NCBI GenBank assembly: GCA_949361645.1
Contig: OX442425.1
Coordinates: 2,224,171 to 2,288,170, forward strand
DNA from: Spongilla lacustris
Lineage: Eukaryota; Porifera; Demospongiae; Spongillida; Spongillidae
Direction: 5' to 3'
DNA length: 64,000 bases
The notes below the pieces were generated by a model. That model was not told the origin of the DNA. It searched no databases and saw nothing but the letters and a program-made list of their open reading frames with translations. A program made the translations under genes and the position numbers. Positions within the stretch are counted from its first letter, which is position 1; each line of letters opens with the position of its first letter. Below, one piece after another: positions 13,790 through 24,214 of this stretch.

Positions 13790-15040
13790 AATATGTATTC
13801 CTGCCCACAAAACTATAGGCACAACAATAACTACACAAAAACAAGAGGCTGCCACAATTGTTGCACCGGCATTTTTCTTCTGTTATGCAAGACACTGATG
13901 AAGCTGGCTGATCTGACCTGTTGGCCACCATTTTTGGCCAGAGTCTTGAAAATTGGTACACTAGCTGTGGCTCAACCACGAAAAGACAAAAGGAACAAAA
14001 AGGATATGTTGGACATCTAAACTTTGTTCATACTTCTTTTTCGTTTGTTCCACTCTCCAGTGAGCAGCACAAAGTTGTTCCAACTGTGGATAGTGGTAAG
14101 CTAAAAGATGAACCCGTGTTAGGCTGGCAAAAGTGATGTCCATTGCGAAAGGTTGACTTCTAAGACCAGTTGGGAATACAAATATCAGCCCTTGATGCAA
14201 GGCTGAATGTATGATTTCTCCAGATGAGTTGAAAGGGCTGCCTTAGAAGCCATGCGAAAAATTGTATCAGAATAGCATTGTGACATCTGGTTAGATCGCA
14301 ATTCACTATGCAAACAGTTGCATGGTGCCCAGACCTACCTTGGTCATGATGGCAAAATGGACACTTGGAGTCTCCAGTATAAACTTCTACCCCCAACCAC
14401 CATCTAGCTACTCGAAGTGTTAGGCCAATTGTTCATTGGAAATCAACAAAAGCCATGCTGAAATGTGGAGCAGAGACTGCTGTTAGTGTGGCTCTGTCAA
14501 TTGTAAGTGGAGTTGACTGGAACAGAGTTTTTAATACAAATCAAATATGATGACAGTTTCTTTTTCTGATTGACCAACAGCCAGGTTGTCATCAGCTTTC
14601 TTTAGGTGAGCACATTGATCCAAAGGCCCATGAGTTGGAGATGCAATGTAAGCAGCATTTGCATGCTCACTGACTGACTTTTCTCAAAACCGCCATGTTT
14701 AAGATCAAGGGTACATTGCATCCACTGACTATCAAGATGATTGTTTGAAATCACGACTGCCCAGAGTTATCAAAGGATAATGCTGCTTCCTGTACCAGAG
14801 ATGGCAGAATTGTTCAGATGTAATAACAAATGAAACACAAGTTCTCAATAAAACCTGAGGGTCATCAAGTTGTTCTAACATTTCCAAAAGCCTAATAGCC
14901 TTCTGCACTTTGCGTTGTAAAAAAGCCAATGTGTGGGTTGCTGATCCAACAGGTACTCGAAGTACCTCAAAATCCAAGTTATCATATTTTGATAACTGTT
15001 CTGGAAAGAATTTACAATGGCGCCCTGGCAATCATTTGCC
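13790..15040 (-). pseudogene. Retroelement fragment A3: RT thumb through nuclease-like C-terminus
   Basis: Minus-strand order: LDFEVLRVPVGSATHTL near 14960; LEMLEQLDDPQVLLRTC near 14870; HANAAYIAS near 14650; DRATLTAVSAPHFS near 14480; WWLGVEVYTGDSKCPFC near 14380; GHHATVC; and RADICIPNW near 14170. CxxC...H...C followed by an Arg-x-His-Asn-like word (here RCHN) matches the zinc knuckle before a restriction-like endonuclease. Frameshifted throughout and 5' truncated at about 15040. Confidence 0.75.
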
Positions 15041-15049
15041 TGGTTAGTG

Positions 15050-15540
15050 CAACCTGACATTAATATTCTGTCTGCAGAGTGGCAAAAACTGGTCTGCTCT
15101 CCAATCCCCATCCACCAAATGTTTTTACTGCCATGGATATGAACAGAATGTTTGAGTGTGAAGGGCTTCATGATACTCTGCTCCTCCCTCCAGTGAGCTG
15201 CACAAAGTCTGTGCCGGTGTGGTTGTACAGTTAGAGATGGGGCTGTGTTGGGATGACAATAGATATGTCTATGGCTACAGGTTTGACTGCAGACCACATT
15301 GGAATAAACAGTTCAGCTGGTTTCATCTCAGTTCAAGGGAGGATATATTGTTTTTCAACTGAGGAGAAAGAGCAGCTTGGGATGCAATGCCATATATTGC
15401 ATCACGAATTGTGTTGTGTCAGCTGATGAATTTTCCATTAGTGTAGCAAACTGTGGCATGCTCAGATTTGCTTTAATGTTAGTGACAAAAAGGGCATTTG
15501 GAATCCTCTGGGTTTACTTCAGCTCCAATCCGGTCACAGC
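15050..15540 (-). pseudogene. Retroelement fragment A4: nuclease-like C-terminus
   Basis: Minus-strand pieces IGAEVNPEDSKCPFC near 15520, HNTIRDAIYGIASQAAL near 15420 and AVKTFGGWGLESRPVFATL near 15110 match the C-terminal part of the same family (zinc knuckle, HN-x-x-RD, VETYG-x-WG). Several stops. It abuts the truncated 5' end of A3. Confidence 0.7.
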
Positions 15541-16165
15541 TCTCCACTCATGAGGAGTGAGATAGAGTCCCAAGTTTTTATTTGGGACAACTGACAGCAT
15601 TGCTCACATGAACATACTAAGTTGTCTTTGGTGGGTAAACATCTACCCAGAATGGCCCTGGCAATGGCTTGGATGAGGGTGAAGTTTAGCCAGTGGTGGC
15701 AATGCAGAATGCGAGTCAGGGTGGGAGAAGGTGGCATAAGCTTCTTTGCCCCAGTTACCATATGTCTCCACAGCCAGTGAGATACAAACCCACCCCAGCT
15801 CAGAGCATGCACTTGGGTTCATTGGATCTGCATTTTCGCACCTCTTTTTCAAGCGCTGCTGTCCTCCACTGACATGTTTGCCTTAGGGAGAATGGAGACA
15901 AAGGGGATGTGAGGATCACATCAAAGGCAGCAGGCCTTCCTCTGACCACCCTCACCACATGGTGGGCATAGTGGCAGAATTCTAGCTCTAGGCGATTGTG
16001 GCGAGAGACCACATTACCACCTTGCTTGCAAGTTGCAGCTGCATGATTTCTGAGCTTGTGCAGCATCTGGACACATAGAGCACGAGGTTTCTCTGGCAGT
16101 ATCCACCCCTAACCACCATTTGACTGCTGTCTGCATCTCATTGGGGTCAAGATGGAGACTTATAA
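15540..16165 (-). pseudogene. Retroelement fragment A5: zinc knuckle and nuclease-like domain
   Basis: The best preserved C-terminus in the array. Minus strand: TAVKWWLGVDTARETSCSMC near 16100; AATCKQGGNVVSRHNRLE near 16010; RGRPAAFDVILTSPLSPF near 15930; and CSELGWVCISLAVETYGNWG near 15760. The C-x2-C...H-x4-C, RHN and RP-x-x-x-D-x-x-x-x-SP pattern is that of a restriction-like endonuclease; the nuclease call is inferred from this pattern. One frameshift near 16040 and another near 15690. 5' truncated. Confidence 0.85.
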
Positions 16166-16261
16166 TTAATAATAATGATATTACATAATTTAAATAGGTA
16201 CAATACAGATAAACAAGCACATAACATTAAATAACCTACCACCTAGACTAAATAATATATC

Positions 16262-16380
16262 AGTAGCCTGTGTCTGAGATGGCCCTTGAAAGAAGAGCCC
16301 TCACATTTGCCCTAACAAGGGTCATGCTCAATCTATGATACAGGGCTGTGACAGATGCAGACTTTGGGCAATTCTGACAT
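16262..16380 (-). pseudogene. Retroelement fragment A6: extreme C-terminus
   Basis: The minus strand reads PKSASVTALYHRLSMTLVRA then NVRALLSRAIS, matching the final segment of the family (normally LYGRLN...LVRANARAILAR). It is followed by ATT-rich simple repeat at 16381-16475. An inverted copy occurs at 17320-17530. Confidence 0.8.
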
Positions 16381-16528
16381 TTATTATTATTATTATTTTA
16401 TTAAAATGAATGACACAAGTTATAAAACACTATAAAAACTACACATATTATTATTATTATTATTATTATTGGTCATAAAACAATACATATACACGTATAC
16501 TAAATACAACTAAACTACTAATAGTAAG

Positions 16529-16863
16529 TTAGGAGGGCGGAAGCTCCCTGGCCAGGATGGCTCTAGCAATGGACCGAACCAGGACCACATTCAACCGGCC
16601 ATAAATTTCAGCCACAACTACTGCCTTGGGGGAGGACTGGTGAATGGCCAGGAAGGATGCCAGCCTGGAGAAAGTATCATGTGCCTGCTTGCCCCAATTG
16701 CCATAAGTCTCCACTGCCAATGGGATTCAGGACCAGCCCAACTCTTGGCACTTGGGACCATTGGAGTGGAACTTGCGGGTCTCTGCTGCCAGGGCTGCCG
16801 CACCAGCCTGGTGACATGATTCACCCAAGATGACTTTTTATGTGTAATGTAATGTAATATCAT
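16529..16863 (-). pseudogene. Retroelement fragment A7: C-terminus
   Basis: The minus strand reads, with one frame change, a Leu-Ala-Ala-Glu-Thr-Arg-Lys-like helix and then AVETYGNWGKQAHDTFSRLA and EIYGRLNVVLVRSIARAILA. Same family as A5 and 5' truncated near 16863. Confidence 0.85.
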
Positions 16864-16912
16864 TGAAATTATATAGTGTATGATACATTATAATATACAC
16901 ATATGTGAAAAC

Positions 16913-17155
16913 CTATTCTAAGAAATCATCGCCTGGACCATTCTTACAGCCTGCACACCTTGCTAGCAGAGCTCTAGTATTTGCCTTCACCAGAGTTATG
17001 CTAAGATTTCCATACAGTCGGATGATAGCCTGGGATTTGGAACAACGCAGCTGACAAGAGATAGAATTTGCCTGGCTTCCAATCCCATAAGGTTCTACAG
17101 CCAGGGGGACACAGACCCAACCAGTTAGAGCCAATGCTGTAGCCATCCTCTCCAC
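16913..17155 (-). pseudogene. Retroelement fragment A8: C-terminus
   Basis: The minus-strand frame of 80 codons contains GWVCVPLAVEPYG and IRLYGNLSITLVKANTRALL, again the end of family A. Only the last ~80 residues are present. Confidence 0.85.
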
Positions 17156-17164
17156 CAGACTAGT

Positions 17165-17320
17165 AGGGGTGCATTTATTTATCGTGCTGCTGTATTTAAA
17201 TTGTTAGTGGTGTATTATATATATATTATTATATATATATATATAATAATATATGTATTATCTATCAATAATAATAAATCAAAATAATTATGAATAATAT
17301 AAGTTATACATAGAGTAACA
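17165..17320. repeat. AT-rich (TATA)n simple sequence
   Basis: A TATATA/TAATAA-rich stretch between fragments A8 and A9, with no coding content. Confidence 0.7.
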
Positions 17321-17530
17321 CGTCAGAACTGCTCAAAGTCTGCATCTGTCACAGCCCTATATCAGAGGTTGAGCATGACCCTTGTTAGGGCAAATGTGAG
17401 GGCTCTTCTTTCAACGGCCATCTCAGACACAGGCTACTGATATATTATTTAGTCTATAGGTGGTAGGTAATGTAACGTTATATGCTTGTTTATCTGTATT
17501 GTACATATATTATTTATATTAAAATACATA
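17320..17530 (+). pseudogene. Retroelement fragment A9: inverted copy of A6
   Basis: The plus strand repeats the A6 coding piece (PKSASVTALYQRLSMTLVRA) plus about 90 bp of 3' flank that includes AGTCTATAGGTGGTAGGT, the complement of sequence at 16230-16250. It is the only fragment in the array on the plus strand, and it brackets A7 and A8 with A6 as an inverted pair. Confidence 0.8.
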
Positions 17531-17599
17531 TAGAGTAATAGAATAATTAATTAATTAATTAATATGCATTACTGTCCTCAAAAACAAGGCAATCATCTC

Positions 17600-17930
17600 T
17601 AGCAAAGGTGCCCAGGACTGAGACAGCATTACCTCACTGTAGGGCTACAGCAAGGCATTGAAGTAGATATGAATGGACTTCACTTCCTCTGACACCTTAC
17701 GAACACGACAAGCAAGATCCTTTAGGAATGAAAGAGTCTGTTTTCCAAACACACCCAATGTTTCTATGACAGCTGGAGCAAACAGATACATATTTGGGTC
17801 GATATTTGAGTATTTGTCGGATTTCCTTCTCTCAGCTTGGTCAACCACTGCCCCTGCCTCCTGCGATGCAACTCTGCTATAAGAAGCTGCATAGGTGTCC
17901 AAACATGTTGCATTACATTCATAGCCCATG
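17600..17930 (-). pseudogene. Retroelement fragment B1: C-terminus of a second family
   Basis: The minus strand reads YSRVASQEAGAVVDQAERRK, DPNMYLFAPAVIETLGVFGK, a Leu-rich helix and, after a frame change, GNAVSVLGTFARDD. This resembles the C-terminal region of a related RT family (normally VETLG-x-x-G ... LQR-x-S-x-AIQRGNA). 5' truncated. Confidence 0.75.
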
Positions 17931-17960
17931 AATTTTAGTTTACATTTGTGATGTATACAT

Positions 17961-19250
17961 TCATAATTTTTTATTATAATTTAAACCTTTTAATGTACCT
18001 AAGTTGGATGTGGAATTTCCTCTTTGGATTGCCACAATAAGGCGCTGGAGTAGGAACTGAGTCTCCAGTAGTTTGGTGCAGACAATGGCCAAGGTCCTTA
18101 AGAAAGGACAATGTTTCAACACCAAACACTCACATGCTATGGGAACAAAGAAGTACTTATGGGACTCAGCCTCTGCTACTACCAAGCCTGGCCCTCTTTT
18201 CAGCAGTGGAGAGATGTGATGGTGCCAAGGTGTCTCTGCATGCTGCATCCCACACAAGGAGTTTCCATCTGATCTATATATTCCAGAAGGCTCCAAGCGA
18301 GCAGTTATTTTTGCAGCTGACAGAGCTCTGTGGATATTTAAGCTAGAATGCCTGGAGTGGCGACCTTCACTCTGTCTACAGCTGAGGCCATGAGTAGCAA
18401 AGTCATTCACATGAGAACCACAATGGAGGCAAGTGTGTGAATGGCACAAGGGAACATCAAGTCTGAGTCCAACTGCAATTCATATGGTAGAATTATCCAT
18501 TCTCAGGCCTAGGGAATGCATTTAGCCATTTTCCTGACTCTGGTGTACATGTGGATGCAGCAAGAAGACGAGCACAGGAAGATGGACTGTCAGCATTGGC
18601 TAGCAGACCTTGAGCTACCAACTGCATTTTGGGTAGATCCAAGCTTTTTGAGAACAAGAAGCAGGAGGTACATGTACAGGTGGGGCTGTGTTGTTTTGAA
18701 TCCTTGAGACCAGATGGACAGCTAGTGCAGACTCAACATCAGGAATGGAATTCTTCAACGTGTCAGAGGTGCCGGCAGCTGAAGCCAGGAAGGCTGAAGG
18801 TGCAAGCTAATATGTACTCTGAATACCAAGGCCACCAAGCTTTACAGGAAGCTGAGCATGGGTCCAAGCAGGATCGTTAATCCCAAGAGAGATATTTAAG
18901 GTGCCGCTAAGGATGGATCACGGAAGTTGAATCAATGAGTTTCTCTGAAAGGAAACAGGAAGAGGTGCGCAGAATGTTTAGCAACTTGCAGGTATTGCAA
19001 ATGAGTGATGCTGCAATAGCAGAGCATATTGTGCATCTAAATTGCACAACCTTCCCCCCCCCTTTTTTTTCTTTCGATTTTTGCACAGATGGCAGCAGAT
19101 ATTGCAGCAATATCATCACCAAGGTGAGTACTCAGGAGTATGGTGCACCTTGGATCTGTAACCTGCAGTCTAGGGACTGCAGTCAGCATTGTTTGTATGA
19201 TAGTGTTGTTGTTGTTGCTGATGATTCCATAGTTGAGTTGTAGACCCAAT
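17961..19250 (-). pseudogene. Retroelement fragment B2: RT thumb to C-terminus, second family
   Basis: The longest family-B copy. Minus-strand order: AVPRLQVTDPRCTILLSTHL near 19150; LICNTCKLLNILRTSSCFLS near 18960; PVKLGGLGIQS near 18850; LAPSAFLASAAGTSDTLK near 18790; CARLLAASTCTPESGKWLNA near 18560; IAVGLRLDVPLCHSHTCLHC near 18460; THGLSCRQSEGRHSRHSS near 18370; and a LLQRLIVAIQRGN end near 18030. The CxC..H..C-R..RH knuckle is clear. Stops and frameshifts are present and the catalytic RT Asp pair is missing, so it is 5' truncated. Confidence 0.85.
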
Positions 19251-19367
19251 GACTGGAGGATCAGTTAAGGTTCCACCAAGGGTTCCATGCACCATCCAAG
19301 TAGAACATGCGCAACTCAGATTTTAATTAACTACACGTTTTATGGGACAGTATATATACCGGTATAC

Positions 19368-19460
19368 AGTGGCGTATCCAGGATTTCAGCGAGGGGGGTG
19401 CTTAAGTTCAGGTCCGATACGAAAAGTGTGTGTGTGTGGGGGGGGGGGGGGGGGGGGGTG
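19368..19460. repeat. Transposon end-like sequence and 21-bp G run
   Basis: CAGTGGCGTATCCAGGATTT followed closely by a G homopolymer (19438-19458) resembles the end of a common class of short DNA transposons. The other end was not located. Confidence 0.45.
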
Positions 19461-19479
19461 AATGAATTTTAAATGCTTT

Positions 19480-19840
19480 ACATATACGACTCGCAATAAC
19501 TTTGCAACGATTCATGTTATCGATGTTCTATATATCTTGAGTACTTCACAGCACACCGTTTCTCTATCGTAAACATATTTTGGGAGCTTGCAAGCACTAA
19601 CTCCTTACCATCACTCCGAGGTCTGTTACCATATTACATGGATTCAAACTGCCAAATCTTTTGACAGGAGCAATCTAATCGCTTCCAATTATGGTGGTAC
19701 GTAGTAAAGTCCTGTAGCTATTCAACTGTTCTTTTTGTTAATTTGAACAAAGTACGTGCACATTTTGCTGCTCCATTCGCGCCGATTATATTGAGAGGGA
19801 CGCGGTTCGCGAGAGTTTTCCAATGAAATTCTGGCCTCAA
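19480..19840. repeat. Diverged arm of the GGGACAG foldback family
   Basis: The order of words (TTATCGATGTTCTAT, CTTCACAGCACACCGTTTCT, ATTTTGGGAGCTTGCAAG, GTACGTGCACATTTTGCTGC) parallels the arm at 31680-31970 and the palindrome tips at 50560-50900, at clearly lower identity. Only one arm is recognisable. Confidence 0.55.
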
Positions 19841-19889
19841 CTAGTAGAGTCGGTTTTTTTGTCACCTTTACGTAATTACAAAGCTATAT

Positions 19890-20010
19890 ATGTTGATAAC
19901 AACTATAAAATAAAGCCTCCACGGACTTCCCGCTTCCAGTTGGTAAAGAAAAGACGACATCAGTTAAATGGACATCAAACCAGTATAATACCATTAGCAC
20001 CTCAGCATGC
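19890..20010 (-). pseudogene. Possible relic of a RecQ-like helicase motif I
   Basis: The minus strand contains VVFSLPTGSGKS, which fits the ATP-binding motif I of superfamily 2 helicases such as the RecQ-like genes scattered in invertebrate genomes. Nothing downstream is helicase-like before a stop, so this is at best a fragment, and chance cannot be excluded. Confidence 0.3.
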
Positions 20011-20549
20011 ACGAGTCCGTGACTGATTCTACATCTACTGCGGTCATTTTTTGCGACTGATAGATCGGCATTGGGAGCTGTTGCTGGGCAGTATATTGCC
20101 TGGACTGGGGACCGTTTGGTGGGAGCTCTGATTGGTGTTGGTTCGGCAGTTGCAGCCATCCTGTGAGCTAACCGAATAACCTCGTACTGTGAGATGCATG
20201 GTCAGTGTCCACTGTATAATTTTTGTGGCGATCACACACATGTGCAACGTAACTAAAAGTACAAACTGACCTTAATGAGTTACTTTTTGAACCCTGCATT
20301 AGCGACATGAAAATGATAGTATATTAATTTTTAAAAGCCGGCGCTGAATATGCAACTCATTGTTTGGATGCAACACGACACAATTAAGTTGTATTGCATG
20401 CATTTAATTAAAAGGGATTCCTTTTCCAGCGGTTCGGAACTAAACACAATCAGAGCGTCGGAGCCGTCGGAGGCTTAGGGAAAGCGTAGTTGAAATCGAA
20501 GGTCCGCAATTCTCACGCGCGCACGCGCATGCGCAATATAATGATTCCT

Positions 20550-20576
20550 CCCCCCCCCCCCCCCCCCCCCCCCCCC
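20550..20576. repeat. Poly-C tract, 27 bp
   Basis: A homopolymer in otherwise unremarkable sequence (20160-20715), where no gene was recognised. Confidence 0.95.
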
Positions 20577-20715
20577 GCTTTTTACACTACTCAGTATTGC
20601 CGTCAAATTCTATACACCACCCTTACATGTATAAGAGAGAATGCGGTTATTTATGCATGCAGACAGCATGCTGAAGCGCACTGGCGCGGGTGTGGGTTAA
20701 AATATCAGGGGTCCT

Positions 20716-22018
20716 CAGGCGCTGATCCAGAAATTTAGGGGGGGGGGGGCGTGACCTGCATGGGGTGGTAAAAGGGGGTGAGTGCGGGAAAGTGTTTTCT
20801 TTAGGACAGGTGATGCATGGATATATATACGGTCAATAATCCATGCCCTCATCGTATCAGATTTGTGATCTTTGTTCGCTGAGTTCTTTGCCTGCTTTTC
20901 GTCAAAGATGTCGAAGTGCAAGTCCATATATGACTTTTTCAAGTTCAACTCGGAAAGTGAAATACTCAAAGGTCCTGATCACAGCGAGCCATCAGTATCT
21001 GGCCAACCAGTTACTTGTATGGATCATGATGATACAGATTCTGATCTGGAAGCAGTATATAGAGATCTCAATCAGCATCTATAAATGACGGGTGTAAAAC
21101 TTCCTTTGAACTTCCTAACACTGATCATGCAGACATGAGGAGCAGTCAGAGGAATAGGATCCTGCTCAGGATGTCTGTACAAGTTGCAATCGAAAGATAT
21201 CAGTGCTGATATATATCTGAGCAAGACAGGCTTGCAGATGCTGTTTTAGTTAAATAGTACTGTATGATTTAGTGTTGCTGGAGTAAGGAAAAGGAAACAG
21301 GCTAAAGATTATAAATGGCTCATATGAAGGATGTCCCAAGGAGGTTGGTGCCTGCCATGCATTTTGTTTCTATCTCCAAGTGAAAAGAGTAGTTTAAGAG
21401 CTTTTGTGTCCATCACCAGCAGCTACATCAGATCACGGCAGTGAGCCTCTGTCTTAGAGGATCCCGCATCAAATGGAGAAGTGGGCTGGGGTTTGATGAT
21501 GTTACTCCTCTGGCCTCATTTGTGGAGTAAATTTATTGACTTATTATTTCTCATTATGATTTCATTTTAATAACTTAAGTATCGTCTAATTGTATGTATT
21601 TCATGTTCCGTAATTATTATTTGTTTAAAATTTACAAGCCATAATAGGTCCAAGAAATTATTCCAAGAAAGTTTCTCATTTACGATCAGTTGATTGTGCA
21701 TATGAATTTAAGAAGACATAGCTAAATCCTACAGGAAGAATTGACAGCCACAGTATTGATAGCAATGCAATACATTTTAGATTTAATTTTGAAGTCAGTT
21801 TTCCTTTAATTGGGATATTTAGGAGTATTAATCATTCACACAAAAGCATCATAGAAAGATGTGTAGTGAATCTGTTTTATATCACACTGCATGCAGTCAT
21901 ACCTTGAGTATTTCATGCAGTAAGATACAACTATATTCATTATTATTATTTTATTATTTGGGGGGGGGGTAGCCACCATATCCACCCCCCCCCCCCCCCC
22001 TCCCCGGATCAGCCCCTG
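20716..22018. mobile_element. Probable hAT-like element with 5-bp target duplication
   Basis: The left end CAGGCGCTGATCC pairs with the right end GGATCAGCCCCTG. GTCCT flanks both ends (20711-20715 and 22019-22023). G-rich sequence follows the left tip and G/C runs precede the right tip (21960-22006). Inside, ATG 20908 opens a 58-codon plus-strand frame beginning MSKCKSIYDFFKF, which resembles the N-terminus of hAT-related transposases; this is inference. The remaining internal sequence is AT-rich and shows no transposase. Confidence 0.6.
20908..21084 (+). pseudogene. Short frame resembling a transposase N-terminus
   Basis: 58 codons, MSKCKSIYDFFKF followed by an acidic Asp/Ser-rich tail, ending at TAA. 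The Lys-x-x-x-Ile-x-x-Phe-Phe start is seen in several hAT-derived proteins. No zinc finger or catalytic domain follows. It lies within the 20716-22018 element. Confidence 0.35.
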
Positions 22019-22244
22019 GTCCTACGTAGGATTTGGCAGTTACTGATGTAAAAAAACAATGTATAATCCAACTACATGCATACATGTAGCTTCTGAAGAT
22101 AGATGAAATAATATATACATGTACACATGACGATAGATGAAATAATGAGTTTAACATGAGGTAAAATCTAATTTTCCAATTAGTATATATCGACTGTGCA
22201 GTCAGTAAAGGAAGACTTTATAAATTATCACTATTGCAATACTG

Positions 22245-22927
22245 CAGTGTTGCCGCGAAATAACCTTCATTTTTAATCGCCTATATCGCGATATATCGCG
22301 ATATGAGCATTTAATCGCGATATAAATATCGCGATATATTAAATTATTCATGATCAATTATCGTTTGGTTATTAAATGTTGGGGTGGTTACCACGAAGGA
22401 GGTATACGTGTACTTACGCTAAATGTGCTTGCTACCACAGACGATTTCATGAGCGTTGATCACAAAGCCTTCAAAATTGCCGTATGCATGGAAGACTTTG
22501 GATGGCACAATTGTTTTTTACGCTCTTGCGCAATTTTCCCAAGCAGCCGGCTTGTCAGCAGAAATCAATTTCGGAAAGTATGATCCATTGTTGTGGTGGA
22601 GGAATCATGAACCATACGTCTCTACCATAGCTAAACCAGCAAGCGAGTACTTGTGCATTTTTGCTTAGGTAAGACGAAAAGGTTGCGCCCTTGGGGGCGT
22701 GGCATCTTGCATGAAAGGCAAATGTATATTTCTAAGGCAAAATTCAAACTGAACTGGTTTAACTGTAACAGTAAATGATATACCTAAATGTATGCTTATT
22801 CTCTGCATGCACGTTTCTAAATTATTTCTGTATCTTTGTTTATGTCCGTACACGTTTATTTCGCGATATGACTAAAGATTAATCGCGCCGGATATATCGC
22901 CTTTCGCGATATATCGCGGCAACACTG
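22245..22927 (+). mobile_element. hAT transposon, internally deleted, 8-bp TSD
   Basis: Terminal inverted repeats CAGTGTTGCCGCGA / TCGCGGCAACACTG are flanked by a perfect 8-bp duplication CAATACTG (22237-22244 and 22928-22935), the hAT hallmark. Subterminal sequence is rich in the self-complementary word TATCGCGATA on both sides. At 683 bp it is far shorter than an autonomous hAT element, but it keeps a piece of the transposase C-terminus. Confidence 0.93.
22456..22668 (+). pseudogene. hAT transposase C-terminal dimerisation-domain remnant
   Basis: The plus-strand frame ends YDPLLWWRNHEPYVSTIAKP then ASEYLCIFA, matching the hAT dimerisation domain (typically D-P-L-x-WW-x-x-x-E-x-x-x-P-x-L-x-x-x-A-x-x-YL-x-I-P). 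The following PATS-x-x-SER-x-FS part is missing. It lies inside the element with hAT ends, which supports both calls. Confidence 0.8.
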
Positions 22928-22957
22928 CAATACTGTCATCAGTATTTGCAGCCGGAG

Positions 22958-22997
22958 CATAGGCGTCCGCTCGATGGGGCAAGGGGGGGGGGCATTT

Positions 22998-23032
<35 letters not shown>

Positions 23033-23565
23033 CCGCCTTGCGTACCCCAACTGATTAATATTCATATAACCTAATTCGTTCGAGTCCATTGTGTATCGAT
23101 CGTTGTATATCGTTGAGTGGGTATGCCGTTCAATAACGATGGCTTTGGCTTGCAAGACTACAGGAAAGCCTCGCGATTCTAGCATACTATGCGATGTTTT
23201 GTGGCTTAAAAACTGCGTATATAAGTTGCAAAGCGGCTGGGGCTCCTCCCCAGACCCCTGGAAGGGGGGGGGGGGGGGGGGGGGGGGGGAAATAGATAAG
23301 CACCACATCGTACACCCGTATATAGTGCTGTCGGAAGCACGGATTTTGTTCTGAAACTGTATGAAAACATGAAATAGTTTTTCATACATAAATGTTTCAC
23401 TGCACCGAGAGCTTCTAGTCTCGTACCCAGACCCAAATGTAGGTAACGATGATTATCGCTTGCAGTATAACATCACGTACAGAGGTACGTGATGTTATAC
23501 TGTAAGCGATAATCCATCGTTACGTACATTTGGGTCTGAGTACGAGACTAGAGAGCTTCCACACT

Positions 23566-23605
<40 letters not shown>

Positions 23606-23648
23606 TCTAAGTTGCCCACCCCTGGAAATACATGAGCTGACGCCTATG
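22958..23648. mobile_element. DNA element with CATAGGCGTC ends and long C/G runs
   Basis: The ends CATAGGCGTC and GACGCCTATG are flanked by GCCGGAG on both sides (22951-22957 and 23649-23655). The interior carries C32 (23000-23031), G26 (23264-23289) and C36 (23567-23602). It contains another, nested foldback. No transposase was recognised; frames through the C/G tracts are low-complexity. Confidence 0.75.
23408..23553. mobile_element. Nested near-perfect palindrome (MITE)
   Basis: GAGCTTCTAGTCTCGTACCC near 23409 pairs with GAGTACGAGACTAGAGAGC near 23538. The arms are about 70 bp and meet near 23480 (ACGTACAGAGGTACGT). It lies inside the 22958-23648 element. Confidence 0.85.
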
Positions 23649-24109
23649 GCCGGAGACAATATAGATCATCTCTGCATGATATTTTCAACAATTAATCTAG
23701 TGGAGACAATCTAAAAGACGTGATTCAGTGAAAATAGGAAGTTTCAACCCTTGCTGTTTGCATGGAACATAATATAATCAAGTTATGCCATGCAGTCAAA
23801 AAGATTTGTATGTACAGGAAAGTTTTTGACAATATGAGCCTAATGAGCCCTTTTCGGTTAATTCTCATTTGCCCATGCCACACTACATTGCTTCAGCCCT
23901 CTAAGGGGTCTCTCCGCCCACCACCCATGTACCCATCTACAGGCTTCTATGGCAATGTTTCAACTAGCAGGTTACTCAAGAGGAAGCTTCAATAGATCAC
24001 AACCAGAATTCAGTTTTCAATCCAGTCAGTGAAAGTCGAGAAGCTGGAGATCAGCTAGCTGTCTTTTCGAGAATGCAACAGCAGCACTGAACCAGCTGCA
24101 TGGTGTCTA

Positions 24110-24214
24110 TCCTCGTCCCTAGGCCATGTTTTATTAAAGTTACGGGGGGGGGGAAACAGTTTTCCCCCCCCCTGTAACTTTAATAAAACAGGGCCTGGGG
24201 ACGAGGCTACATGG
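24110..24214. mobile_element. Short palindromic MITE
   Basis: TCCTCGTCCCTAGGCCATGT pairs with CAGGGCCTGGGGACGAGG, and TTTTATTAAAGTTAC with its complement, around a G10...C10 centre. The total length is about 105 bp. Confidence 0.85.

Noticed and set aside
22856..23389. 177-codon minus-strand ORF
   Set aside because: Spans two transposon ends and two homopolymers; the Pro and Gly runs are translated poly-C/G.
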